Source: Alteribacillus persepolensis (GTDB lineage: Bacteria; Bacillota; Bacilli; Bacillales; Marinococcaceae). Taken from it: 64,000 nt of DNA. Location of the stretch: positions 1 through 64,000 of the forward strand of contig NZ_FNDK01000016.1 of the NCBI RefSeq assembly GCF_900099605.1, read 5' to 3'. Shown piece by piece: positions 15,842 through 24,933 of the stretch (positions are counted from its first letter, which is position 1; the number at the start of each line of letters is the position of its first letter). The notes under the pieces were generated by a model. That model did not search any database. It was not told where the DNA came from and saw only the letters and a program-made list of their open reading frames with translations. The translations under genes were made by a program, and so were the position numbers.

Positions 15842-17206
15842 TTATAGATATTGTATGAGTGATGTCGCTACAGAGAAATAAATCATTAAACTAATCAAAT
15901 CATTTAACGTCGTAATAAACGGTCCAGATGCGATGGCCGGATCTAAATGCAGTTTATTAATGATAAGCGGAATCGTTGTACCAATCACACTGGCCACCCC
16001 GAGTGATAAAATAATCGAAATACCTACGACACCGCCAAGCAGCAAATCTTGATAAAAGACCGCCAGTAACAGAGCAATGACGGCCCCAGACATTACTCCA
16101 ATCATTAACCCCGTCGCAAACTCACGCAAAATCGTTTTGGATAATCCTCTTTTCTCAATAGTACCCGTTGCAAGCGCGCGCACTGACACTGCTAATGATT
16201 GGGTGCCCGTATTACCGGCAGATCCCATAATCATTGGGATAAATGCAGCCAATAAGACGACTGTTTCTAATGTTTCTTCAAATGTGCCGATGACTTCGGC
16301 TGTAATTAAACCAAAAAACATTAACATAATAATCCACGGCGCTCTTTTCTTCGCCGCTTGAAAAGACGTTAACGACACATCGGTAGAACCTCTCGACGCT
16401 GTAATTTCTCCCAAGTCTTCCGTAGCCTCTTCTTCAAGCACATCAAGCACATCGTCCACAGTAACAATTCCTAACAGGACGTTTTCGTCACTGACAACCG
16501 GGGCTGCAAGAAAATCATACTTTTGAATAAGCTGTGCTACTTCTTCTTGGTCGGTTTTTTCATTGACGGAAACGACCCGTGTACTCATAATGTCTTCAAT
16601 TTTTGCTGTCGATACCGACGTAATTAAATCACGAATCGACGTTACACCTGCTAATCGGTCATTAGCATCTACCACATACAAATAATAAATCGTTTCTGCA
16701 TCCGGCCCTTCACGGCGTAACAACTCAATGACATCCGAAACAGTATCTTCTGCACGGATAGCGATAAACTCCTTTGTCATGATTGAGCCTGCTGTCTCCT
16801 CATCATAAGCAAGAAGCTCTCTTACGTCCGCTGCATCCTCTTTATCCATCGCCTTTAAAATATCCGTCACATTATCTTGTTTTAACTCGGCCAAGAAATT
16901 AGCAACATCATCGGCATACATATTGTTAAAAACATCAGCAGCGTACTGGTCATTTAACTCCAATGCAATTTCTTTTTGCTCTTCCACCTCAAGCCCTTCA
17001 AACACTTCGGCAAATTCATCCGGACTTAAGCTTTCATATACACGCTTTCTTTCGCTCTCTTCCAAGTGAAGAAATACATCGGTTTGGTCTTTTGGGTGCA
17101 GCTCCAAAAACATTGTACGAAACGTATCAATATCCGCTTCAATCGCAGCTTTCACAATTTGATGGATATACTCTTCTCTTGTGTTGTCATTTAATTCAAC
17201 CATCAT
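15842..17206 (-). CDS. mgtE: Magnesium transporter MgtE
   Basis: Mg2+ channel of about 454 aa. It has an N-terminal superhelical Mg-sensor domain (about 10-135, ending AMDKEDAADVRELLAYDEET), two CBS domains (about 136-262, from AGSIMTKEFIAI) and a five-helix membrane domain (about 285-454) with the pore signature (PMIMGSAGNTGTQS, and TTLNDLISLMIYF near the end). Start ATG 17206 follows GGAGGGATGA; a second ATG is adjacent. An M-box riboswitch about 430 bp upstream implies control by intracellular Mg2+. The leader is unusually long because a repeat element lies between the riboswitch terminator and the gene. Confidence 0.96.
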   Translation of the reverse strand: MMVELNDNTREEYIHQIVKAAIEADIDTFRTMFLELHPKDQTDVFLHLEESERKRVYESLSPDEFAEVFEGLEVEEQKEIALELNDQYAADVFNNMYADDVANFLAELKQDNVTDILKAMDKEDAADVRELLAYDEETAGSIMTKEFIAIRAEDTVSDVIELLRREGPDAETIYYLYVVDANDRLAGVTSIRDLITSVSTAKIEDIMSTRVVSVNEKTDQEEVAQLIQKYDFLAAPVVSDENVLLGIVTVDDVLDVLEEEATEDLGEITASRGSTDVSLTSFQAAKKRAPWIIMLMFFGLITAEVIGTFEETLETVVLLAAFIPMIMGSAGNTGTQSLAVSVRALATGTIEKRGLSKTILREFATGLMIGVMSGAVIALLLAVFYQDLLLGGVVGISIILSLGVASVIGTTIPLIINKLHLDPAIASGPFITTLNDLISLMIYFSVATSLIQYL

Positions 17207-17449
17207 TCATCCCTCCATCCGGAGAGATCCCTTCTGCTACGTCAACCAAGTGAACGCAGGGGAAATGGACCTCTCCTGCACCTGTATCAACATGCTGTGT
17301 AACCTTGCTTTAAAACCGTCCATCCTACTGTATGGACAACTATCCAAATCCCCTCACCTCACTTTGATATAGTATAAGATGTTGCAGCTGAGCGTTTTGT
17401 GTCAAAGGATAACAAAGCGTAAGTGCCTCGAAAGGGAAGAAAGAGGACG

Positions 17450-17565
17450 TTCAACTAAAACGGCCGCATCCTGCTGCAACGCTGCACTGACCCGTGCCGT
17501 GTACGCCTGAGCGGTTGGACGCTTGTGCTAGACGTGAAAAACGCCCGCCTCTTATATTCCCTTTA
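17450..17565 (-). repeat. Dispersed terminator-abutting repeat, copy D
   Basis: A more diverged copy: GGTTGGACGCTTGTGCTAGA, then GAAAAACGCCCGCCTCTTAT and TTCCCTTT, ending at the T-tract of the M-box terminator. It occupies the leader between the riboswitch terminator and mgtE. Confidence 0.65.
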
Positions 17566-17603
17566 AAAACAAAAACACGCCTTCATATAGAATGGAAGGC
17601 GTG
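17562..17603 (-). terminator. M-box riboswitch terminator
   Basis: CACGCCTTCAT (17576-17586) pairs with ATGGAAGGCGTG (17592-17603) with a one-base bulge. On the minus strand it is followed by TTTTTGTTTTT. It lies about 30 nt after the riboswitch core, as expected for the expression platform. Confidence 0.88.
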
Positions 17604-17635
17604 CTCATTTAACAATGCATGGCAAAACACGGCCC

Positions 17636-17790
17636 CATTCGTAGAGCTTTAGCACTGCACGGCATAGGGTGGATGACCCAGCTGCATTAAAAACCACCTT
17701 AAATCGATGGTTTCTGTTGACCCATTGGCGTCTTTGGACATTTTTGGGCAGCAGCGTATCTCCGTACAGGAGCCTCACCTAACGAGGTAG
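17636..17790 (-). ncRNA. M-box (ykoK leader) magnesium riboswitch
   Basis: On the minus strand the sequence runs GTTAGGTGAGGCTCCTGTAC, then GGAGATACGCTGCTGCCC, AAAAATGTCCAAAGACGCCA, ATGGGTCAACAGAAACCATC, AATGCAGCTGGGTC, CCTATGCCGTGCAGTGCTAA and AGCTCTACGA. This is nearly identical to the B. subtilis ykoK leader as I know it. Mg2+ binding folds the aptamer and allows the downstream terminator to form, switching off mgtE. All signature segments are present, so the aptamer looks intact. Confidence 0.96.
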
Positions 17791-17811
17791 CTTTTTTATA
17801 GTACAAAGTAG

Positions 17812-17841
17812 AATATAACGCCCTTTGCCCGCTTATGTCAA
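17812..17841 (-). promoter_or_regulatory. mgtE / M-box promoter
   Basis: On the minus strand TTGACA (17836-17841), 18-nt spacer, TATATT (17812-17817), placing the transcript start about 15 nt before the M-box. Confidence 0.8.
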
Positions 17842-18000
17842 TTCCTCGAGCGGTTAATTTTTATTAAGATTCTATTTTGGCTCCGACAGGGCGTATTTCT
17901 CTTCATTTTTCGTGCATTCATTGAAATGATATATCTGTTTTCATCTTGTTTGATCCTTTCTCTACCCCTGTGCTTGTTTCCTCTCTCCTGAAGATGCACC

Positions 18001-19026
18001 TTACGCATTCACAGAAGACTCTTCACACAAACGTATAGTTTTGTTCTCTTGATACGACTTCGTCGCGGCAGCGGCAATTTCCAAGGCTGCTTTTCCATCC
18101 ATCTCATCCACTAACGGCTTTTCTCCTTTTCTTAAACAATTAATGAAAGAAACCATTTCTTGCAGATATGCTTCACTGTACAGCGCAGGAAAATCAGGCA
18201 CGATATCATGCGTGCTGCCTTTGGACGTTAACACTTGTACGTTGTTATTTTTTAACGATCCAACTTGAATCGCCCCGTGTGTTCCAACAACTTCGGCTCG
18301 TATATCATATCCATACTGAACATTTCGGCTTGCTTCAATATCTGCCGCCGCTCCCGTATCAAACGTCAAATATGTCAGCGCTTGATCCACGTCACCAAAC
18401 TCTTTGACATACGTATGCTGAAGTACACTGCCATGCGCAGTTACTGTGTTCACGTCCGCATCCAAAAGAAAACGTGCTGCGTCGTAATCATGAATCGAAA
18501 AGTCCAGGTATAGTCCGCCACTATTTTTAATAAACTCTGGAGGCGGAGTGGCTCCATCTCTTGTTACCCCTTTAAAGTAAAGAGGCTTTCCAATCTCTCC
18601 TGCATCCATTCGTTTTTTGGCTTCCACATAAGCAGGATCAAAACGTCTCATAAATCCTACTTGGCAAAATACATTGTTTTTCTGAACCGCTTCTACAACT
18701 TCTTCTGCTTGCTGCACCGTTTCAGTAATTGGCTTTTCTGTAAAGATATGTTTTTTATGTGCTGCTGCCTTTTTTATCATGTCTGCATGTGTGTTTGTTG
18801 GTGTGATAATCGCCACTGCATCAATTTCTGGATCTTCAAATATTTCATCTGGGTTCTGAGAAAACTTTTCCACCCCCAATTCTCGCGCTACTTGTTCGGC
18901 TTTGCCGTCCATCGGATCAGCTACCGCAGCCAACTCTGCTCCCTTCACTTTATGTGCCAGGTTTTCTGCATGCCAATACCCTAGTCTTCCTAATCCAAGC
19001 ACAGCACAACGTATTGTTTCCTTCAT
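18001..19026 (-). CDS. Gfo/Idh/MocA oxidoreductase, inositol 2-dehydrogenase-like
   Basis: 341-aa NAD(P)-dependent polyol or sugar dehydrogenase. The Rossmann fold starts GLGRLGYWHAENLA (residues 10-23). The family motif EKPI is near 97, and the catalytic segment GGLYLDFSIHDYDAARFL carries the Asp-x-x-x-His pair near 172-176. GFMRRFDPAY is typical of myo- and scyllo-inositol dehydrogenases (IolG/IolX). Start ATG follows GGGAGGCGGG, with the shared operator TTAAGCGCTTAA 35 bp upstream. The neighbouring repressor, importer and IolR-like regulator fit a polyol catabolic locus, but no other iol genes are present, so the substrate is not fixed. Confidence 0.85.
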   Translation of the reverse strand: MKETIRCAVLGLGRLGYWHAENLAHKVKGAELAAVADPMDGKAEQVARELGVEKFSQNPDEIFEDPEIDAVAIITPTNTHADMIKKAAAHKKHIFTEKPITETVQQAEEVVEAVQKNNVFCQVGFMRRFDPAYVEAKKRMDAGEIGKPLYFKGVTRDGATPPPEFIKNSGGLYLDFSIHDYDAARFLLDADVNTVTAHGSVLQHTYVKEFGDVDQALTYLTFDTGAAADIEASRNVQYGYDIRAEVVGTHGAIQVGSLKNNNVQVLTSKGSTHDIVPDFPALYSEAYLQEMVSFINCLRKGEKPLVDEMDGKAALEIAAAATKSYQENKTIRLCEESSVNA

Positions 19027-19060
19027 TTTACCCGCCTCCCAATATAATAACGAAAATAGA

Positions 19061-19072
19061 TTAAGCGCTTAA
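19061..19072. promoter_or_regulatory. Shared operator 1 (dehydrogenase gene)
   Basis: Perfect 12-bp palindrome TTAAGCGCTTAA followed by CTAAA, 35 bp before the dehydrogenase start. The central CG and AAGCGCTT core are typical of LacI-family operators. Confidence 0.75.
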
Positions 19073-19132
19073 CTAAAAATAAAAAATACGTCCCCTGTTG
19101 TGTCTTCATGCAGAAAACTATTCAGGTTACTT

Positions 19133-20164
19133 TTATAACGGTTTCATGTTTGCTGCAGATTCCTTCGCTGCATATGTTGTCCCCCTTACAATCAGCTCTG
19201 GATTGTAAAGTACTCTTTCTCTCAACGATCTCCCTGCTTGAATTTCATCAACCAATACATCTACAATTTTCTTTCCCATGGTTACAATAGGCTGGGCAAC
19301 AGTTGTAAGTCCTGGTACTGTTGTTGTCGCTAAAATCGTATTGTCAAAGCCAATGACAGACAAATCTTCAGGGATGCCCAATCCTTGTGCTTTTGCCCCT
19401 TGAATAACTCCTATCGCCAGCTGGTCGTTACAAGCAAATATCGCGGTTGGCGGCGCGATGTCCTTTCTATGAAACAGTTTTTCAAAATACTTTTTCCCGT
19501 TCTCAATCGTTCCATGTGTACGATAAAAATACTCTTCTCTGCATTCCACACCATATGCCTTGTGAGCTGCCTGATAGCCGCTTATGCGAAAGTTGCTGCT
19601 GTATGCGTGTTCAGCAATAATAGCAATTCTGCGGTGACCGTTAAACAAATGGTGTGACGCCGCTTCATATCCACCTTTAAAGTCATCAACCGAGACGGTG
19701 GATACAGGTAAAGAGGAATCATCATGAGTAAGCATAGCAAGTGGAAAACCATCAGAAATCAGCTCTTGTAACAGCTTTTTATCATGAAAGCTCGACCCCA
19801 TAATCAGCCCATCGACTTGTTTTCGCATGAGCAGCTCCACGTATTTTTTTTCTTTTTCACGGTTTGCGTCGGTACTGCATATAATGACATTCATTCCTCT
19901 TTCATGTGCCCGGTCTTCAATCGTACGGGCTACTTCTGAAAACAGAGGGTTTGATATATCTTGAACAAGCAAACCAATGGTTTCCGTTCGTTTTCCCATG
20001 AGCGCAGACGCCATCACATTCGGGCGATAATTCAGCTCCTCCATGGTTTCAAGGACCCGCTTCCTCGTTGATTCCCTCATTCGCCCTGTGTTATTTATCA
20101 CTTTTGAAACAGTAGCAATAGAAACCCCAGCCTGCTTCGCTACATCATAAATGGTCACTTTCAT
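19133..20164 (-). CDS. LacI-family transcriptional repressor
   Basis: 343-aa regulator. The N-terminal DNA-binding domain reads VTIYDVAKQAGVSIATVSKV (residues 3-22), followed by the hinge helix region NYRPNVMASAL near 47-57. A periplasmic-binding-like sensor fills the rest (TIGLLVQDISNPLFSEVART; VSVDDFKGG; VIGFDNT). The frame opens at 20257, but the conserved start is ATG 20164. An operator copy 145 bp upstream suggests autoregulation. It is most likely the repressor acting on all four TAAGCGCTTAACT sites. The effector is probably the sugar or polyol imported by the adjacent transporter. Confidence 0.9.
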   Translation of the reverse strand: MKVTIYDVAKQAGVSIATVSKVINNTGRMRESTRKRVLETMEELNYRPNVMASALMGKRTETIGLLVQDISNPLFSEVARTIEDRAHERGMNVIICSTDANREKEKKYVELLMRKQVDGLIMGSSFHDKKLLQELISDGFPLAMLTHDDSSLPVSTVSVDDFKGGYEAASHHLFNGHRRIAIIAEHAYSSNFRISGYQAAHKAYGVECREEYFYRTHGTIENGKKYFEKLFHRKDIAPPTAIFACNDQLAIGVIQGAKAQGLGIPEDLSVIGFDNTILATTTVPGLTTVAQPIVTMGKKIVDVLVDEIQAGRSLRERVLYNPELIVRGTTYAAKESAANMKPL

Positions 20165-20308
20165 GCCCTTTGCCTCATTTCTACCTCTCTTTGAATTAGT
20201 ACAGTACTTTGCATTTACTTTAACACAATGAAAAAAAAACTGTACATGCCAGTGCATACGGTAGCAGAGAAACGAAAATCCTTATCCGCCTCATTCCTTA
20301 CAATAAAG

Positions 20309-20322
20309 GAAAGCGCTTAACT
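20309..20322. promoter_or_regulatory. Shared operator 2 (repressor gene)
   Basis: GAAAGCGCTTAACT, matching the other copies in 11 consecutive bases (AAGCGCTTAAC). It sits in the 350-bp gap between the ATPase and repressor genes. Confidence 0.65.
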
Positions 20323-20513
20323 CCTTTTTATTGTAAACAACAATCAAAAAAACTGCAATTGTTATTTTTGCAAGCATATTGTTCATAGTACAGCGGTGGT
20401 GTATAAGAACTTATTGTTCCGTTCTTATCAGCACTTGCTGTACATTCATGCCAAGCTGAAAAACGGACAGAAAAGTACTCTTCCCGCCCCCTGCCCGCTT
20501 TTCGCGTGTACAC

Positions 20514-21596
20514 TCATACTACTTTTTCTTCGGTTTTGCCATCAAACATATGAAGCTTCTGCTCATCAAATGTCAGCCATACCTTTTGATTCATTTTCAA
20601 CGGAAGATCTGGTTCAACGATGGCTACAATCGTATGACCGCCTGCCCGAATAATAGTAATCACCTCTTTTCCAAGCGGCTCCACGACGTATACTTCTCCT
20701 TTGATACTGTTTTCTGCTGGCTTTGTCGCTACACGAACGTTTTCTGGCCGAATGCCTAAATAAATGTCCTGCCCTGAGAGCCTCTTTTCCAGTATCTCCT
20801 GCCATTCTTGGTCAATAGGGATCGTAAAAGTACCAAAATCAAGGCTCGCTGTTTTTACATTTAACCGCCCCTTTACCGAATTCATAGCGGGGCTGCCGAT
20901 AAACCCTCCGACATAACGATTAGCAGGCTGGTGATAGATTTCATCAGGGCTGGCCAATTGCTGCAGATGCCCACCTTCCATAATTGCAATACGATCAGCC
21001 ATCGTCATGGCTTCTGTCTGATCATGTGTCACATACACACTTGTAATGCCAAGTTCACTATGAAGCCGTTTAATCTCTCCTCTCATATGAACGCGCAGCT
21101 TTGCATCCAAATTAGACAACGGTTCATCCATTAAAAACACATTCGGCTGCCGAATTAACGACCGTCCCAAAGCAACACGCTGACGCTGTCCGCCGGATAA
21201 TTCTTTGGGTTTTCGTTTTAACAAATCGCCGATTTCTAAAATTTCCGCAATGTCATCCGCTTTCTTTTTACGCTCCGCTTTGGGGACTTTTCGTATTTTT
21301 AAAGGGTACGTAATATTTTCAAATACACTCATATGAGGATACAAAGCGTAACTTTGAAAAACCATGGAAATGTCTCTGTCTTTTGGGTCCATATCAGTAA
21401 CAGGCTGCCCGCCAATATAAATTTCACCAGACGTTGGATTTTCCAGTCCTGCCAGCATGCGTAAAGCTGTTGACTTCCCGCAGCCAGACGGACCAAGCAA
21501 GACGAGAAACTCTCCATCATTCACTGTTAAATGTAAATTTTTCAGCACATGCACATTTCCAAACTTCTTATTAATGTTTTCATAACGCACTTGCAT
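20514..21596 (-). CDS. Carbohydrate ABC importer ATPase, MsmX/UgpC type
   Basis: 360-aa ATPase. Walker [10 protein letters not shown] near residue 36, Q-loop VFQSYALYPHMSVFENI, signature LSGGQRQRV, Walker B FLMDEPLSNLD, H-loop VTHDQTEAM. The C-terminal TOBE regulatory domain contains the family-typical IYLGIRPENV. ATG 21596 follows AAAGGAGG. It is the last gene of a binding protein-permease-permease-ATPase operon. A dedicated ATPase is somewhat notable because many Bacillus sugar importers share one MsmX encoded elsewhere. Confidence 0.93.
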   Translation of the reverse strand: MQVRYENINKKFGNVHVLKNLHLTVNDGEFLVLLGPSGCGKSTALRMLAGLENPTSGEIYIGGQPVTDMDPKDRDISMVFQSYALYPHMSVFENITYPLKIRKVPKAERKKKADDIAEILEIGDLLKRKPKELSGGQRQRVALGRSLIRQPNVFLMDEPLSNLDAKLRVHMRGEIKRLHSELGITSVYVTHDQTEAMTMADRIAIMEGGHLQQLASPDEIYHQPANRYVGGFIGSPAMNSVKGRLNVKTASLDFGTFTIPIDQEWQEILEKRLSGQDIYLGIRPENVRVATKPAENSIKGEVYVVEPLGKEVITIIRAGGHTIVAIVEPDLPLKMNQKVWLTFDEQKLHMFDGKTEEKVV

Positions 21597-21618
21597 TGCC
21601 AGCGTCCTCCTTTATGTT

Positions 21619-22494
21619 TTATCCTTTTACCGCTCCAAGCGTCATTCCCTTTACGAGATGCTTCTGTACAAAGAAGGAGAAAATTACAACAGGTATCACA
21701 GCCAGAGTCGCAGCTGCTGTTAGAGACCCCCAGTTTGTTTCATATTGAGTGATAAAGTTAGCAATCCCGGGAGGCAGTGTCATCATGTCGGCAGAATTCA
21801 ACAAAAACATCGCAAACAAAAATTCATTCCACGTCAAAATAATCGTAAAAATCGATGTAGCAACCAGTCCGGGTCCAACAAGCGGAAGAATAATCTTATA
21901 AAAAGCTTTCATTCTTGAATCGCCATCGACCATCGCTGACTCTTCTAACTCTGTAGGAATCTCTTGAAAAAATGCTTTCATCATCCATACAACAAACGGA
22001 AGATTAAATCCGGTATAGACAATTAACATCGCCCAGTGTGTGTTTAAAAGTCCTAATTGCTGCATTATCAAGTACATAGGAACAATAATAACAATCGGGG
22101 GCAGCATTCTTGCCGTTAGTATAAAAAAAGACAACCGGTCATTTTTGTTTAATTTTATTTCAAAGCGTGCCAAACTGTAAGCAGCCAGGGACCCAATAAT
22201 TAAACAAAACATCGTTGAGAAAAAAGATACAATCATGCTGTTGAAGAAAAATCCTAGAAATGGACTGTTCGTGCTTAACACACCTTCTAATGGATCGAGG
22301 TAATAAGTAAGCGTAAAATTGCTTGGGAAAAACGTTTGAGTGCCTGAAAATAATTCGCGCTGTGTCTTAAAGCTCGTTATAACCATCCAGTACAAGGGAA
22401 ACAGCACAACAAGGCAAATAAAAAACAGCATGCCATATCTTAACGCGTCTTCTCGAATTCTTCTTGCTTTCATTCCAGTTTTCGCCTGCGGCAT
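21619..22494 (-). CDS. Carbohydrate ABC importer permease, MalG family
   Basis: 291-aa inner-membrane permease with six predicted transmembrane segments. It has a first helix after a basic N-terminus (YGMLFFICLVVLFPLYWMVI), the EAA loop ELEESAMVDGDSRMKAFYKI near 180-199, and the C-terminal LVKGMTLGAVKG typical of the family. It begins 2 nt after the stop of the partner permease, so translation is coupled. The substrate is expected to be an oligosaccharide or polyol. Confidence 0.93.
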   Translation of the reverse strand: MPQAKTGMKARRIREDALRYGMLFFICLVVLFPLYWMVITSFKTQRELFSGTQTFFPSNFTLTYYLDPLEGVLSTNSPFLGFFFNSMIVSFFSTMFCLIIGSLAAYSLARFEIKLNKNDRLSFFILTARMLPPIVIIVPMYLIMQQLGLLNTHWAMLIVYTGFNLPFVVWMMKAFFQEIPTELEESAMVDGDSRMKAFYKIILPLVGPGLVATSIFTIILTWNEFLFAMFLLNSADMMTLPPGIANFITQYETNWGSLTAAATLAVIPVVIFSFFVQKHLVKGMTLGAVKG

Positions 22495-22495
22495 C

Positions 22496-23443
22496 CTAAT
22501 ATCCCCCCGTTTTTTCTGTTCGATTTAACAGCTTTATCATTATAAGGGAAAGAAGAATCGTGACTACAAGAACCATAAACAACCCTGCTGTGGCAAAGCC
22601 AAAGTCGGAAAAACGCATTGCTGCCCGATACATTAAAAAGCTGATTACTTCTGTTGCGCGTCCAGGTCCGCCTTGTGTTAATACAAATACTTGATCAAAC
22701 ATTCTCAGCGCATCCATTGTACGAATCACTAAAGCAACAATAAGAACAGGCTTTAATAAAGGAATCGTGATGTCTCGTAATATCTGCCATTTAGAAGCAC
22801 CATCTAACCTTGCCGCTTCATAAGGGTCCTGTGGTAATGACTGAAGACCAGCCAGCGCAATTAAAAAGCACATTGGCGTCCATTGCCAGACATCTACCAG
22901 CATAATCGAAAGAAAAGCAGTCAGCGAGTTTCCAAGAAAGTCTACAGCCGGCAGACCGATTGACGTTAACATATAATTAACAATACCAAAATCAGCATTT
23001 AACATTAAACGAAATACAATCCCGACAACAAGTGGAGACAGCATCATCGGAATAATTAATATCCACCGCAAGTAACTCATCACTTTGTTTTCTTTAGACA
23101 CCATTAATGCCAGTGCAAGACCAAGCACCATCTCAACAGCAACAACCCCTGCTGTATAAAGAAGCGTAATTCCAAGTGAATTCCAAAATGTTATACTCGA
23201 TATGACGTCTGCATAGTTATTGACACCGTGAAATCCAACTGCTTCTCCAAACGTATTAAAACGTTGAAAGGACACATAAATCGAGTACGCTAAAGGAAAA
23301 ATTGTTAAAACAGCTAAGATACTGATGGTAGGAAGAAGCAGCCAGTACGGCAGAAGATTTTTCTTAAAAAATCGCTTGTTTTTATTGTTTCTCAGCTGCA
23401 CAGATGATGATGTGCTTGTATCCGCCAAGCTTTCTTTTGACAT
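22496..23443 (-). CDS. Carbohydrate ABC importer permease, MalF/UgpA family
   Basis: 315-aa permease with a long basic cytoplasmic N-terminus (NNKNKRFFKKN) before the first helix (LLPYWLLLPTISILAVLTIF). The EAA loop lies near LPQDPYEAARLDGASKWQIL (about 214-233). RMFDQVFVLTQGGPGRATE, the usual UgpA/MalF signature, is near 257-275. Six transmembrane segments. ATG 23443 follows GGGGGGAG. A 12-bp hairpin separates it from the binding-protein gene upstream. Confidence 0.93.
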   Translation of the reverse strand: MSKESLADTSTSSSVQLRNNKNKRFFKKNLLPYWLLLPTISILAVLTIFPLAYSIYVSFQRFNTFGEAVGFHGVNNYADVISSITFWNSLGITLLYTAGVVAVEMVLGLALALMVSKENKVMSYLRWILIIPMMLSPLVVGIVFRLMLNADFGIVNYMLTSIGLPAVDFLGNSLTAFLSIMLVDVWQWTPMCFLIALAGLQSLPQDPYEAARLDGASKWQILRDITIPLLKPVLIVALVIRTMDALRMFDQVFVLTQGGPGRATEVISFLMYRAAMRFSDFGFATAGLFMVLVVTILLSLIMIKLLNRTEKTGGY

Positions 23444-23460
23444 ATAGCTCCCCCCTTTTC

Positions 23461-23488
23461 AGAGAGAGAAGAAGCGTCTTCTCTCTCT
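23461..23488 (-). promoter_or_regulatory. Intercistronic hairpin after the binding-protein gene
   Basis: Perfect 12-bp stem AGAGAGAGAAGA / TCTTCTCTCTCT with a 4-nt loop, 9 nt after the binding-protein stop and 17 nt before the permease start, without a T-run. It probably protects the upstream message and raises the binding protein:permease ratio (inference). Confidence 0.7.
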
Positions 23489-23496
23489 TGTATAGT

Positions 23497-24810
23497 TTAA
23501 TCATAGTAACCTTCAGATTTCATCAATGCTTCTATTTCATTTGCCGCTTCATTTAACGCTTCTTCACCACTGCGGCTGCCAGACAAAACTTCATTTAAAT
23601 AGGTTCCTGTCAATTCTTCTATTTGCGTATAAGAAGGGGTGCGGGGACGGAACTGCGCATTTTCAAGCCCTTCATGCACTGCCTCGAGATAGGGCATATC
23701 TTCTATTAACTGCTCATTGGTTAACACGCTTTCTCTTGTCGGCAGGCCTCCATTCTTCGTCATTTCCGTTTGAATGTCTTCAGAAGAAGCCCATTCAATA
23801 AACGTCATTGCCGTTTGTTTGTTCTGGCTGGCTTGCGGGATGGCAAAAATCCAATTCCCGATTTGGGGAGCATAGTCACCTTGCTTACTTTTTGGAACCA
23901 ATCCGTAGCCAATGTTTCCAGCAACTTCTGATTCTTCTTCATTTTCCATCGTTTCTGCCCAAACCGGCCATATCACTGCCATCAGCGCATCCCCTGCTGC
24001 CATCGCACGCCCTACTTCGTCCGCTCCATAGTTTGCCACACCAGATGGTGCAGACTCCGCAAGTTTTACGTACGTATCCATTGCTTCTTGTGCGTTGTCA
24101 TTGTTAACAATAACGTTCCAATCGTTATCAAAATAATCACCGCCATGTGACCATAAGAAAGCATTAAAATTCGTTGTCACTGGATTGCCTCGCGCCCCGC
24201 GCGGAACAAAGCCATACTTTGTTTCCCCGCTGTATTCATCAATCGCTGCCAGGGCTTCGTCCCATGTTTCTGGCGGAGCATCTCCCATAATATCTTTTCG
24301 CCAGAAAAGCAGCTGCACGTTCCCTACCTGTGGAATACCATACTGGCGCGGCTCTTCTTCTTCAAAACCTGGCATTCGCGGCCCTTCTGGAGCCGGCCAG
24401 TGTGTAATCGTTTTCATATTATCGATAAAGTCATTGTCGGCTTCATATCCAAGTTGATCAAGTGGTGTGAGATATCCTCCTCCTGCAAACATTGGCATCC
24501 ATGGATCATCTGCAAATATTACATCGTATGTTCCGGCTTGGCTTTGTAAATCATTGAGTATACGTTCATATAACGTATTGTAATCAAATTCATTCCACTC
24601 CACTGTTGTCCCTGTCTCTTCTTCAAATTCTGAAATTAATGGCTTTAGTGCAGACGATTCAGCCCCCGCCGGCATAGCAACCGAAATCGATTGGGAAGCT
24701 TCCTCGCTGGTGGTTTCTTCTGCTCCATCACCCCCGCTGCACCCAGATATCAATACACCTCCTATAATCGCAGATACCACGCTTGCTTTTTTCAGTACAT
24801 GTCTCAACAT
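23497..24810 (-). CDS. Carbohydrate ABC importer binding lipoprotein
   Basis: 437-aa family-1 solute-binding protein with a lipobox ISGC (Cys about 24) and an acidic spacer (DGAEETTSEEAS). The mature domain has the sequence pattern of the sugar-binding group (LISEFEEETGTTVEWNEFDY; TYDVIFADDPWMPMFAGGGY; AVIWPVWAETMENEE). ATG 24810 follows AAAGGAGGGG. It is the first intact gene of the importer operon. The specific sugar or polyol cannot be read from the sequence. The truncated symporter gene just upstream may once have been part of the same locus. Confidence 0.92.
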   Translation of the reverse strand: MLRHVLKKASVVSAIIGGVLISGCSGGDGAEETTSEEASQSISVAMPAGAESSALKPLISEFEEETGTTVEWNEFDYNTLYERILNDLQSQAGTYDVIFADDPWMPMFAGGGYLTPLDQLGYEADNDFIDNMKTITHWPAPEGPRMPGFEEEEPRQYGIPQVGNVQLLFWRKDIMGDAPPETWDEALAAIDEYSGETKYGFVPRGARGNPVTTNFNAFLWSHGGDYFDNDWNVIVNNDNAQEAMDTYVKLAESAPSGVANYGADEVGRAMAAGDALMAVIWPVWAETMENEEESEVAGNIGYGLVPKSKQGDYAPQIGNWIFAIPQASQNKQTAMTFIEWASSEDIQTEMTKNGGLPTRESVLTNEQLIEDMPYLEAVHEGLENAQFRPRTPSYTQIEELTGTYLNEVLSGSRSGEEALNEAANEIEALMKSEGYYD

Positions 24811-24933
24811 GAGCCCCTCCTTTTTAATAGAAAATTAAAAAAATTATATATTAAAATCAATTTCATAATTCAGATCTATCACATTATAAACGAACACTAT
24901 ATGAAACCCTCTCGTTATCATTCGATTTTCGCT

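Noticed and set aside
17207-17400. Second riboswitch directly before mgtE
   Set aside because: Stems can be drawn, but no known riboswitch signature was recognised; the M-box lies further upstream.
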